This document shows positions 1 to 5,132 of a stretch of 5,132 bases of DNA, piece after piece. The translations under genes were made by a program, and so were the position numbers. Below the pieces are notes generated by a model that was given only the letters and a program-made list of their open reading frames with translations, did not search any database and was not told the DNA's origin. The stretch covers positions 1 to 5,132 of the forward strand of contig JAAYLY010000204.1 of assembly GCA_012521625.1 (NCBI GenBank). Direction: 5' to 3'. Each line of letters opens with the position of its first letter. Position 1 is the first letter of the stretch. The stretch comes from Tissierellia bacterium. GTDB lineage: Bacteria > Bacillota > Clostridia > Tissierellales > Tissierellaceae.

Positions 1-1031
1 GATGGGGGAGTCATATGGGCTGTACATCTTAGCCCTTTTTATGGTCCTCTCCATAAGGTCACTGGAGTAGATGATATCATCAAAGGAATACTTGGCTAAA
101 AATCCCTTCTTAGAAAGCTTTATCCTAATATTTCTCTCCAACCTCTGCAATTCCGTTACATCGTTGAAGGTTGCAACTACCCCTTAATTTTGCCGTCCAC
201 CACTATGGGAATCCGGTTGGTTGTAATTTTGGCCTTACCAATATCCTGCAGTTCTCCGATTTGGGCTTGGCCTGTCCTTACGACTTCGTGAAGCCTGGTA
301 TTGGGTACTACATCCTGCACCCTGTCCCCTATATTACTATCATCTAGATTAAATAAGGCCTTGGCGTTATTATTTATTAATACTATCCTTTCCTTTTCAT
401 CTATGGAGATGATTCCATCATGGACAAAGTCCGTTATGGTCTTCAGCTGCTCAGCCCTTTCCTTTTCCGCCTGCATCAGCTCCAGGGCCCTTCTGGCTTC
501 ATTGATAGCAGCAAGGACCGATTCCTCTCCTGACTTAATAACATAGGATTTTATATTGGGGATCTCCTTTAACCTATTGGCTATGGTATCACCTATGAAA
601 ATCTTTATTCCCATTTTTATATAGGGGTTGACTATCTCCTTAACATTTTCATCCCAGTCTACTTCAATCTTTACCAAATCTAAATCTAAGATATCTCCGA
701 TGATTTCGCATCCACGAATAACATTTCCGTATCCAATTGCACCGATTTTTCCCTTATATCCTTTTACATTTTTAAAGACCCTTAGGAGATCAAAGGAAGT
801 GATTCCAATTTCCACAACGGGGATATTAAAGCTGCCTTTTATAAGCCTATATGTACCTCCCCTGGAGACGATAATTTTAGCCCCCTCCTTAATAGCTTCT
901 TCAGCCAACTCTAGCCCCCGGTTCATGTCCCCTAACAAGACATCTACATTATCAAAGAAGTTTTCCTTAATTATCTTTTTAGATAGTCTATAAAGTTCTT
1001 CAAAAGGTGCAATTACTACAATGTCATTCAT
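1..1031 (-). pseudogene. Sigma-54-dependent transcriptional regulator (PrpR_N-PAS-AAA+), frameshifted and cut by the window edge
   Basis: The first 284 codons (1031 down to a TAG at 177-179) encode a PrpR_N-type sensor domain at about residues 3-165, with the typical SRGGTYRLIK stretch at 56-65. A charged helical linker (about 170-197) and a PAS domain from about 198 follow. The stop falls inside the PAS domain. In the -1 frame the protein resumes at once as VVATFNDVTELQ, the normal PAS ending, and continues without a stop for 60 codons to base 1. It reaches FDDIIYSSDLMERTIKRA, the usual entry to a sigma-54-interacting AAA+ domain. Adding one G to the GGGG at 180-183 would restore a single frame. 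The ATG at 1031 follows AAAAGGGG with good spacing. Family knowledge: such proteins bind a small ligand and activate sigma-54 promoters; the ligand here is unknown. It may be a true pseudogene or a homopolymer sequencing error. The ATPase and DNA-binding parts would lie beyond the window. Confidence 0.85.
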
Positions 1032-1067
1032 GGATATCAGCCCCTTTTAAATTAATAAACCCAACTA

Positions 1068-1095
1068 AATGGGAAAGGAAAAGCCCTTTCCCATT
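1068..1095 (-). terminator. Hairpin between larC and the regulator gene, probable terminator
   Basis: An 11-bp perfect inverted repeat, AATGGGAAAGG (1068-1078) and CCTTTCCCATT (1085-1095), surrounds a 6-base loop. It lies 37 bases past the larC stop and 37 bases before the regulator start, which suits a terminator of the lar operon. The minus-strand tail after the stem (TTAGTTGGGTTTATT) is only moderately T-rich, so termination may be partial and read-through into the regulator gene is possible. No convincing promoter for the regulator is visible in the rest of the 100-base gap. Confidence 0.55.
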
Positions 1096-1131
1096 CTAAT
1101 CATAAATTTTTAATAATCCATTTATGCTTCT

Positions 1132-1566
1132 TTAACCCAAGTCCTCCATTAGTAAATCCTGATAAACAGTTCTAAATCCTAATCCCATTTTATCACAAAT
1201 GGCCTTAATGTCATCATATTCAGGGGTAGAAATTTTAATATCACCAAATTTACTAACCTTATATCTAACAGGTCCATACTTAGTCTCCTTTACAACTATC
1301 TCCCGCTCTAAGATGGTCCGCCCTGCCTTATACCTTCTTATCCCTATGGAGCTGGTGTTTTTAAAGATGACCTCCTCCAAGGCCCTTATGTCCTCTTCCT
1401 TACAAATTAGACTTAACTTATAGGCAGGCCTGTTCTTCTTCATATAGATGGGGGTATAGAAGACATCCCTGGCCCCCTTTTTAAGGAGCTTCTCCATAGT
1501 ATAGCCTAGGGCTTCTCCGGTACAATCATCCAAGTTAGTCTCTAGAATCCAAATCTCATCTTTTTT
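1132..1566 (-). CDS. larC: LarC2 part of the NPN nickel-insertion protein LarC (read by frameshift from larC1)
   Basis: This frame encodes the C-terminal, CTP-binding half of LarC, the CTP-dependent cyclometallase that inserts nickel into the pincer nucleotide. The conserved opening EIWILETNLDDCTGEALGY (from about 1557) matches the LarC2 family start, and the frame runs to TAA at 1132-1134. It has no start of its own. A TAA at 1567-1569 closes it upstream. The ATG at 1557-1559 is in a third frame, and the first TTG (1533) falls inside the conserved LETNLDD motif. It must therefore be reached from the LarC1 frame at the A8 run, giving one protein of about 416 residues, a normal LarC length. 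The coordinates given begin at the first sense codon of this frame. Confidence 0.9.
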   Translation of the reverse strand, partial: KKDEIWILETNLDDCTGEALGYTMEKLLKKGARDVFYTPIYMKKNRPAYKLSLICKEEDIRALEEVIFKNTSSIGIRRYKAGRTILEREIVVKETKYGPVRYKVSKFGDIKISTPEYDDIKAICDKMGLGFRTVYQDLLMEDLG

Positions 1567-1569
1567 TTA
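1556..1569 (-). other. Recoding site joining larC1 and larC2 (A8 slippery run)
   Basis: On the minus strand the site reads GTAAAAAAAAGATGA, with eight A at 1561-1568. The LarC1 frame reads GTA AAA AAA AGA TGA. The LarC2 frame reads TAA AAA AAA GAT GAG ATT TGG. Both frames are open only between the TAA at 1567 and the TGA at 1556, so the switch must occur on the A run. The change is +1 (or -2), equal to losing one A or gaining two. In L. plantarum, larC1 and larC2 are known to be joined by programmed ribosomal frameshifting, so a natural event is likely. RNA polymerase slippage on the A run, or a one-base sequencing error (seven A would be in frame), are alternatives. Confidence 0.7.
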
Positions 1570-2383
1570 CCCCATCATCAAGGATATAGGCCCTTAGGAT
1601 GTTGGCCCTCTCAAAGTCCTTCTTACCAGCCCCTATACCCACCTTCTCAATGGTATAGCTTTCAGGTAGGCAGTCCCTGGTCTTAAGGGCTGCTGCTATG
1701 GCCGCCCCAGTTGGGGTTACCATTTCCCCCCTAGCATCTGTAATCTTTAGGGTTAAGGAGTGGTCTACAGCTATATTGACCACAGCAGGAACTGGTACGG
1801 GGATTATGCCGTGCTGACACCATACATGGCCCCTGCCCTCGTAAAGGTCTGAAACTACCACCTCTTCAATAGCTAATTTGTCTAGGCAGACGGCGGTAGC
1901 CACTATATCTACTATTGAATCTACAGCCCCTACTTCATGGAAATGAACTTCTTCAATAGGAAGACCGTGGGCCTTAGATTCAGCATCTGCCACTATTTTA
2001 AATATCCTCTTGGCTAACTCCTTAGCCTTAGGACTGATACCAGACTTTTCTATTATTTTATATATATCATAGAGGTTTCTGTGAACATGGTCATGGTTGC
2101 CATGGTTGCCATGATGATCTTGGTGGTCATGGTGGTCATGGTGGTGATGGTTATCATGGTGGTGATGGTTGCCATGGTGGCCATCTTCTAAAATTACCTT
2201 AAAATCACAGCCGTCAATGCCGCATTTCTTAGTCCGACCGATTTCTACCCTATAGCCCTCTAAATTTAGAGTATTAAGCTGGTCCAATAAATAGTCCTTA
2301 TCTACCCCTAAGTCCAGCAAGGCTGCCACTGTCATATCGCCACTGATGCCGGAATAACATTCTAAATACAAAATCTTACTCAT
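1556..2383 (-). CDS. larC: LarC1 part of the NPN nickel-insertion protein LarC
   Basis: The 275-residue product is the N-terminal domain of LarC (formerly the DUF111/UPF0272 family). It acts in the cytoplasm in the last step of NPN cofactor synthesis, nickel insertion into the sulfur-bearing pincer nucleotide. Visible family features are YLECYSGISGDM near the start, a His-rich segment at residues 69-101, EEVHFHEVGAVDSIVDI (about 144-160), HGIIPVPVPA (191-200) and GEMVTPTGAAIAAAL (219-233). The ATG at 2383 overlaps the end of larB by 8 bases and follows GGTGGGAAG, so the two genes are probably translationally coupled. The frame ends at TGA 1556-1558, right after GTA AAA AAA AGA. The LarC2 domain continues in the +1 frame there. 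Alone, this product would lack the CTP-binding half. Confidence 0.92.
   Translation of the reverse strand: MSKILYLECYSGISGDMTVAALLDLGVDKDYLLDQLNTLNLEGYRVEIGRTKKCGIDGCDFKVILEDGHHGNHHHHDNHHHHDHHDHQDHHGNHGNHDHVHRNLYDIYKIIEKSGISPKAKELAKRIFKIVADAESKAHGLPIEEVHFHEVGAVDSIVDIVATAVCLDKLAIEEVVVSDLYEGRGHVWCQHGIIPVPVPAVVNIAVDHSLTLKITDARGEMVTPTGAAIAAALKTRDCLPESYTIEKVGIGAGKKDFERANILRAYILDDGVKKR
2081..2179 (-). repeat. His-rich low-complexity tract within larC1
   Basis: Residues 69-101 of LarC1 are mostly His, with Asp, Asn and Gly between them (units such as HHGNHHHH, DHHDHQDHH and GNHGNHDH). At DNA level this is a run of imperfect ATGGTG/CATGGTGGT-like short repeats on the plus strand. A His-rich loop at this position is common in LarC proteins and is thought to bind or store nickel; that role is inferred here. 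Such repeats can vary in length between strains. Confidence 0.85.
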
Positions 2384-3128
2384 CTCTTCCCACCGCCAAT
2401 CTATTTATTTGTGTAGCTAGGTAGCCTGCACCGAAGCCGTTATCTATATTTGCTACGGCCACCCCTTCAGCACAGGAATTTAGCATAGTTAATAAGGCTG
2501 ACAAGCCCCCGAAGTTGGCCCCATAGCCTACAGAGGTGGGCACTGCAATTACAGGCTTATCTACGAGACCTGCAATTACCCCAGCCAGGGCCCCTTCCAT
2601 CCCAGCCACTGCTACTATACAGTTGGCCTCCCTAATCTCATCTATCTTAGAGAGCAAGCGGTGAAGGCCTGCCACCCCCACATCATAAATCCGCTTTACC
2701 CTGCTGCCGAAGAATTCCGCCGTCTGGGCTGCCTCTTCTGCAACGGGAATGTCAGATGTTCCACCAGTACATACGGCTATGGACCCAATTCTATCCTTTT
2801 TCTCCAGCTCAACCCTAATTATACCAGAAAGTTCATCATATTCCGCCTCAGGAATTGCCTTCTTTACCAGCTCATATTGACTCCGGCTAGCCCTGGTACC
2901 TAGGATATCCACCTGCTTACTATGGAAGTTTTCAAATATCCTGACCAATTGTTCATTTGACTTGCCCCTACAGTAGATAACCTCCCCAAAGCCGGACCTT
3001 AACCTCCTATGGTGGTCCAGCTTGGCAAAGCCCAGGTCCTCATAGGGCAATTTTTTTAAGATATCCTCAGCCTTTTCTATATCTAACTTACCTTCTTTAA
3101 CTTCTAATAACAGTCTACGGATGTCCAT
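2376..3128 (-). CDS. larB: LarB, nicotinic acid adenine dinucleotide carboxylase/hydrolase (NPN biosynthesis)
   Basis: This 250-residue protein matches full-length LarB. It catalyses the first step of NPN synthesis in the cytoplasm: carboxylation of the pyridinium ring of NaAD at C5 and hydrolysis of the phosphoanhydride, releasing AMP. The N-terminal third is the LarB-specific part (LDHHRRLRSGFGEVIYCRGK at 37-56). The C-terminal half is a PurE-like carboxylase fold with CTGGTSDIPVAEEA (120-133), GMEGALAGVIAGL (176-188), PTSVGYGANFGG (197-208) and LNSCAEGVAVANIDNGFGAG (216-235). C219 and E178 sit where the L. plantarum enzyme has its substrate-adduct cysteine and an active-site glutamate (my alignment from memory). 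The ATG follows GAAAGGAG at ideal spacing and lies 11 bases after larE. The end overlaps larC by 8 bases. No lesion is seen. Confidence 0.95.
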   Translation of the reverse strand: MDIRRLLLEVKEGKLDIEKAEDILKKLPYEDLGFAKLDHHRRLRSGFGEVIYCRGKSNEQLVRIFENFHSKQVDILGTRASRSQYELVKKAIPEAEYDELSGIIRVELEKKDRIGSIAVCTGGTSDIPVAEEAAQTAEFFGSRVKRIYDVGVAGLHRLLSKIDEIREANCIVAVAGMEGALAGVIAGLVDKPVIAVPTSVGYGANFGGLSALLTMLNSCAEGVAVANIDNGFGAGYLATQINRLAVGRDE

Positions 3129-3139
3129 AATTACTCCTT

Positions 3140-3961
3140 TCAGCTAAAAGATTTTTTATCCACGTATATATCCATACAACCTGACCTAAAGCCTTCCAAA
3201 TCCATGGTAATATATATAAAGCCTAAATCCTTTAAATATTTTACTATCCTATCACCCTCTTCCAGCAGCCTAGGAAGGTCCTCCTTCTTTACCTCCAACC
3301 TTACCACATCCTTATGGAGCCTTAGCCTAACTACGGGAAAACCTAAGCTCCTTATATATTGCTCCCCCTTGTCTATTTTTTCCAGCACCTCTAAATCCAG
3401 CTTAGTATTATAGGGAATCCTGGTGGCCATACAGGGGGCTGAGGGCCTTGTAGCTACGGAGATGCCCAATTCCTTGGCCATAGCCCTAACCTCTTCCTTA
3501 GAAATCCCTAATTTAGCCAAGGGGCTAATGACCCCCAATTCCCTTAAGGCCTTAATACCTGGCCTGTAAGTATTTAAATCGTCCCCATTGGTACCATCAA
3601 CTACATATTTAAGGCCATTTTCCTTAGCAAAGTCCAACAAAAAGCTAAAGAGGGTCTTCTTACACTGGTAGCACCTATCTATAGGGTTATTTAAGATGGC
3701 TGGGTTTTCAAATTCATTTATCTTCAAGATGGTATGTAGGGCTCCCATCTCCTGGGCCACCCTTTTAGAGATGTCCACATCAGATACAGGATGGAGCTTA
3801 GTATCCAGGGTAACTGCCCTTACCTGCTTACCCACTTTATCCCCCTCTTCACAGGCTAGCTTCAGTATTAGGCTGCTGTCCACCCCCCCTGAGAAGGCAA
3901 CTACTACCCCCTCCTTAACCAGCCGGCCTAATTCATTTCTTAATAAGTCCAATTTAGTCAT
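3140..3961 (-). CDS. larE: LarE, ATP-dependent sacrificial sulfur transferase (NPN biosynthesis)
   Basis: The 273-residue protein is a PP-loop ATP pyrophosphatase that adenylates the carboxylates made by LarB and transfers sulfur to them, in L. plantarum by converting its own cysteine to dehydroalanine. Numbered from the ATG at 3961, the PP-loop SGGVDSS is at 24-30, DRCYQCKKTLF (C97, C100) marks the family, DGTNGDD is at 122-128, and PSAPCMATRIPY (173-184) carries C177, the likely sulfur donor equivalent to L. plantarum C176. A further cysteine, C262, lies in EGFRSGCMD. I chose the ATG at 3961 because AGAAAGGA (3971-3978) sits 9 bases before it. A TTG at 3970 in the same frame would touch the ribosome binding site. 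The ATG overlaps the end of the transporter ATPase remnant (ATGACTAA), the trace of a formerly coupled operon. Confidence 0.94.
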   Translation of the reverse strand: MTKLDLLRNELGRLVKEGVVVAFSGGVDSSLILKLACEEGDKVGKQVRAVTLDTKLHPVSDVDISKRVAQEMGALHTILKINEFENPAILNNPIDRCYQCKKTLFSFLLDFAKENGLKYVVDGTNGDDLNTYRPGIKALRELGVISPLAKLGISKEEVRAMAKELGISVATRPSAPCMATRIPYNTKLDLEVLEKIDKGEQYIRSLGFPVVRLRLHKDVVRLEVKKEDLPRLLEEGDRIVKYLKDLGFIYITMDLEGFRSGCMDIYVDKKSFS

Positions 3962-4118
3962 TCCTGTCAATCCTTTCTAGATTTATTATTCTAGTACAAA
4001 TCCTCTCTAAAAGATATTTATTATGGGAAATGGCTAAAACCCCTACCCCATTTTCCTTAGCAAAGTCCATAATTACATGCCAGATTTGAGCTTGAGTTAT
4101 AGGATCCAGCATGGTGCT
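3954..4118 (-). pseudogene. C-terminal fragment of a peptide/nickel ABC transporter ATPase (DppF/NikE-like)
   Basis: About 54 residues remain from the end of an oligopeptide/nickel transport ATPase: TMLDPITQAQIWHVIMDFAK, corresponding to the segment just after Walker B including the D-loop, then LAISHNKYLLERIC with the H-loop histidine, and the short end INLERIDRND. Walker A, the Q-loop, the signature motif and Walker B are missing, so it cannot be an active ATPase. It is fused in frame to binding-protein sequence at about 4110-4121. The TAA at 3954-3956 overlaps the larE ATG by 8 bases. That overlap is probably the original gene boundary and indicates that the importer genes preceded larE in one transcript, consistent with nickel supply for NPN synthesis (inference). 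Confidence 0.82.
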
Positions 4119-4950
4119 ATAATCCCTGCCCATATTGTCCCTATGGTAGAGTAGATAGGTCTCCAGTGGATTTTGAGCACCCCAGCCCATTAAGACTGCA
4201 TCCTTATACATATCCTGGTCCGCCAGCTCTGGGGTTGTATAGGCCACATCTACCTGCCCAGCCTGCAGCCAAGGCCCCATCCTCACTTAGGAATAATATG
4301 GTTACCTTCTTAATCGCAGGAACATGGCCGTAGTAGTTCTCATTGGCCACCATAACCACCTGCTGGCCCTTATCCCATTGGGCCAGGATGTAGGGTCCAC
4401 TCCCTATTGGATTTTCCCCATAATTGGGCCCATAGGCATGTTTAGGTACTATTCCAGTGGCAGCTACAGTATAGATAATGGAAAGGTCCGGCTTATGTAA
4501 TTTAAATTCCACAGTAAAGTCATCGACTTTATAAACCTCCTCCATATTGGTCAAATCCACTATAGAACCGCTTTCCTTTGCAGTTTCATAAGTAAAGACC
4601 ACATCCTCAGCAGTAAGCTGCATACCATCGGTAAAGTAGGCATCCTTCCTTAGCTTAAAGGTCCAAATCAGGCCATCATCACTGATGGTATAGTCAGTAG
4701 CCAAGTCATAAAGGCTCTCCATATCCTTACCAGTCTCGATTAGGGTAGATTGAAATAGAGGATTCCCATACCTCCCCCAGCCAGTACAGGGGTCAAAACC
4801 CTCCTCCGGCTCACTACTTAAGGCAATGACAAGGCCATCCCTAAGGTCCCTTTGGGCTCTTGCCCCTGCTTCATCCACATCCCTACTACAGCCTGCTAGT
4901 AGGGATAAAACAAGAGCCATAATCAATAATGATGCTAAAAATCTCCTCAT
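4119..4950 (-). pseudogene. Decayed ABC transporter substrate-binding lipoprotein (family 5, peptide/nickel type)
   Basis: The N-terminal part is well preserved. The ATG at 4950 follows GAAGGGGG and is preferred to an in-frame GTG at 4977, which lies in the leader hairpin. Next come a positively charged start, a hydrophobic segment and lipobox LLAGC with C21. SBP family 5 features follow: GFDPCTGWGRYGNPLFQSTL (51-70), LRKDAYFTDGMQLTAEDVVF (100-119) and PIGSGPYIL (181-189). After about residue 229 (near 4264-4269) the frame breaks and runs to TAA at 4204. The correct continuation, QAGQVDVAYTTPELADQ, is in another frame, as after loss of two bases modulo three. That frame then jumps at about 4212-4220 to DMYKDAVLMGWGAQNPLETY, normally some 150 or more residues further on, and ends at GRDYS against ATPase sequence. 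The gene once encoded a membrane-anchored solute receptor. The solute is inferred from the lar context to be nickel, but peptides are possible. Confidence 0.87.
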
Positions 4951-4967
4951 AAAATCCCCCTTCCAAC

Positions 4968-5016
4968 AAAAAACCACGAAAGTACTTACTTTTGAGTAAG
5001 TTCACCTTCGTGGTTT
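4968..5016 (-). terminator. Leader hairpin with T-tract upstream of the binding-protein gene (terminator or attenuator)
   Basis: A 10-bp outer stem, AAACCACGAA (4971-4980) with TTCGTGGTTT (5007-5016), encloses a 7-bp inner stem ACTTACT (4984-4990) and AGTAAGT (4995-5001) with a TTTG loop. Read on the minus strand the hairpin ends in GGTTTTTTG, the form of an intrinsic terminator in the direction of the operon. The T-tract ends only 18 bases before the ATG at 4950, too close for a separate promoter in between. It therefore lies within the operon's own leader or is read through from upstream. No known riboswitch class was recognised. Confidence 0.65.
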
Positions 5017-5041
5017 AATTCCTTCACTATTGATTTGTTAA

Positions 5042-5132
5042 GTAATTATTTGATTTTTAGTAATTATATGTTTTTGTAATTATTTGTTTGTGTAATTACT
5101 TGTTTGTTAGTAATTATTTGTTCAAGTTATTA
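5042..5132. repeat. Imperfect AT-rich tandem repeats (GTAATTA units)
   Basis: On the plus strand GTAATTA begins at 5042, 5060, 5076, 5092 and 5110, with a weaker copy (GTTATTA) at 5126. The spacings are 18, 16, 16, 18 and 16 bases. Most units continue as GTAATTATTTGTTTGT or a close variant. The unit at 5092 holds the palindrome GTAATTAC. The array lies upstream of the transporter-lar operon and continues to the window edge. It could be a set of regulator sites, a curved AT-rich element or simple satellite-like DNA. No gene is seen in 4951-5132. Confidence 0.7.
5063..5068 (-). promoter_or_regulatory. Possible -10 box (TATAAT) for the transporter-lar operon
   Basis: The minus strand carries a perfect TATAAT at 5068-5063, about 113 bases before the first start codon. 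Transcription from it would place the 4968-5016 hairpin in the 5' leader. No good -35 box is present at 16-18 bases (for example CACAAA), so the promoter would be weak or need an activator bound to the neighbouring repeats. In such AT-rich DNA the hexamer could also be chance. Confidence 0.3.

Noticed and set aside
301..993. Plus-strand open frames at 301-546 and 628-993
   Set aside because: They are antisense to the regulator, have no ribosome binding site or family resemblance, and their codons mirror the conserved minus-strand protein.
1132..1533. Independent LarC2 gene starting at TTG 1533
   Set aside because: The TTG encodes Leu within the conserved LETNLDD motif and has no ribosome binding site. 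The family sequence begins upstream, at the frameshift site.
2661..2903. Plus-strand open frame opposite larB
   Set aside because: It is an antisense shadow of a highly conserved larB region, with no start signal.
3962..3970. TTG at 3970 as larE start, or TTGACA there as a -35 box
   Set aside because: The TTG abuts the Shine-Dalgarno sequence, whereas the ATG at 3961 is correctly spaced. No -10 box follows the TTGACA at 17-18 bases.
4951..4977. Longer binding-protein start at GTG 4977
   Set aside because: It lies at the edge of the hairpin stem without a ribosome binding site. The ATG at 4950 has a strong one and begins a classic lipoprotein signal.
5042..5132. CRISPR array
   Set aside because: The units are short, degenerate and directly tandem, with no unique spacers between identical repeats.
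4968..5132. Known riboswitch (NiCo, cobalamin, others) in the leader
   Set aside because: Only one extended hairpin is visible, and I found no multi-helix junction or conserved core of those classes.

Overview
Every supported gene lies on the minus strand, so the window is described here from its right end to its left end, in the direction of transcription. The core is a nickel-pincer nucleotide (NPN) cofactor biosynthesis operon, larE-larB-larC. It follows the collapsed remains of a peptide/nickel-type ABC importer and precedes a broken sigma-54-dependent regulator. AT-rich DNA, strong AAGGAG-type ribosome binding sites, frequent AGG/AGA arginine codons, a lipoprotein-type binding protein and a PrpR_N-PAS-AAA+ regulator suggest a low-GC Firmicute, probably a clostridial or Tissierella-like anaerobe. 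The taxon is an inference only.

Right end (about 4951-5132): a non-coding leader with five or six imperfect tandem units starting GTAATTA at 16-18 bp spacing. One unit contains a perfect minus-strand TATAAT. A strong terminator-like hairpin (4968-5016) ends in a T-tract only about 18 bases before the start codon of the first gene.

Transporter remnant (3954-4950): a lipoprotein signal peptide and the N-terminal part of a family 5 (DppA/NikA-like) substrate-binding protein. It is broken by a frameshift near 4264-4269 and an internal in-frame deletion near 4212-4220. Near 4110-4121 it is fused in frame to the last ~55 residues of an oligopeptide/nickel transport ATPase. The rest of the binding protein, the permeases and most of the ATPase genes are absent. 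The original end of the ATPase gene still overlaps the start of larE, which shows that the importer once headed this operon.

larE (3140-3961), larB (2376-3128) and larC (1132-2383) are tightly packed and otherwise look complete. LarB carboxylates and hydrolyses nicotinic acid adenine dinucleotide, LarE adds the two sulfurs by sacrificing its own cysteine, and LarC inserts nickel using CTP. larC is split into LarC1 and LarC2 frames at an A8 run. LarC2 has no usable start of its own, which fits the frameshifted larC1/larC2 arrangement known in Lactobacillus plantarum. No larA (lactate racemase or a relative) is in the window, so the client enzyme must be encoded elsewhere.

Left end (1-1131): a hairpin follows larC, then a PrpR_N-PAS-sigma54 regulator whose frame breaks at a G4 run (position 177-183) and continues in another frame to the window edge.

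The most notable points are the decay of the importer with the cofactor genes kept, the A-run recoding site in larC, and the repeat array plus leader hairpin in front of the operon. Three frame breaks in 5 kb, two of them at homopolymers, mean assembly error must be excluded before the biology is interpreted.
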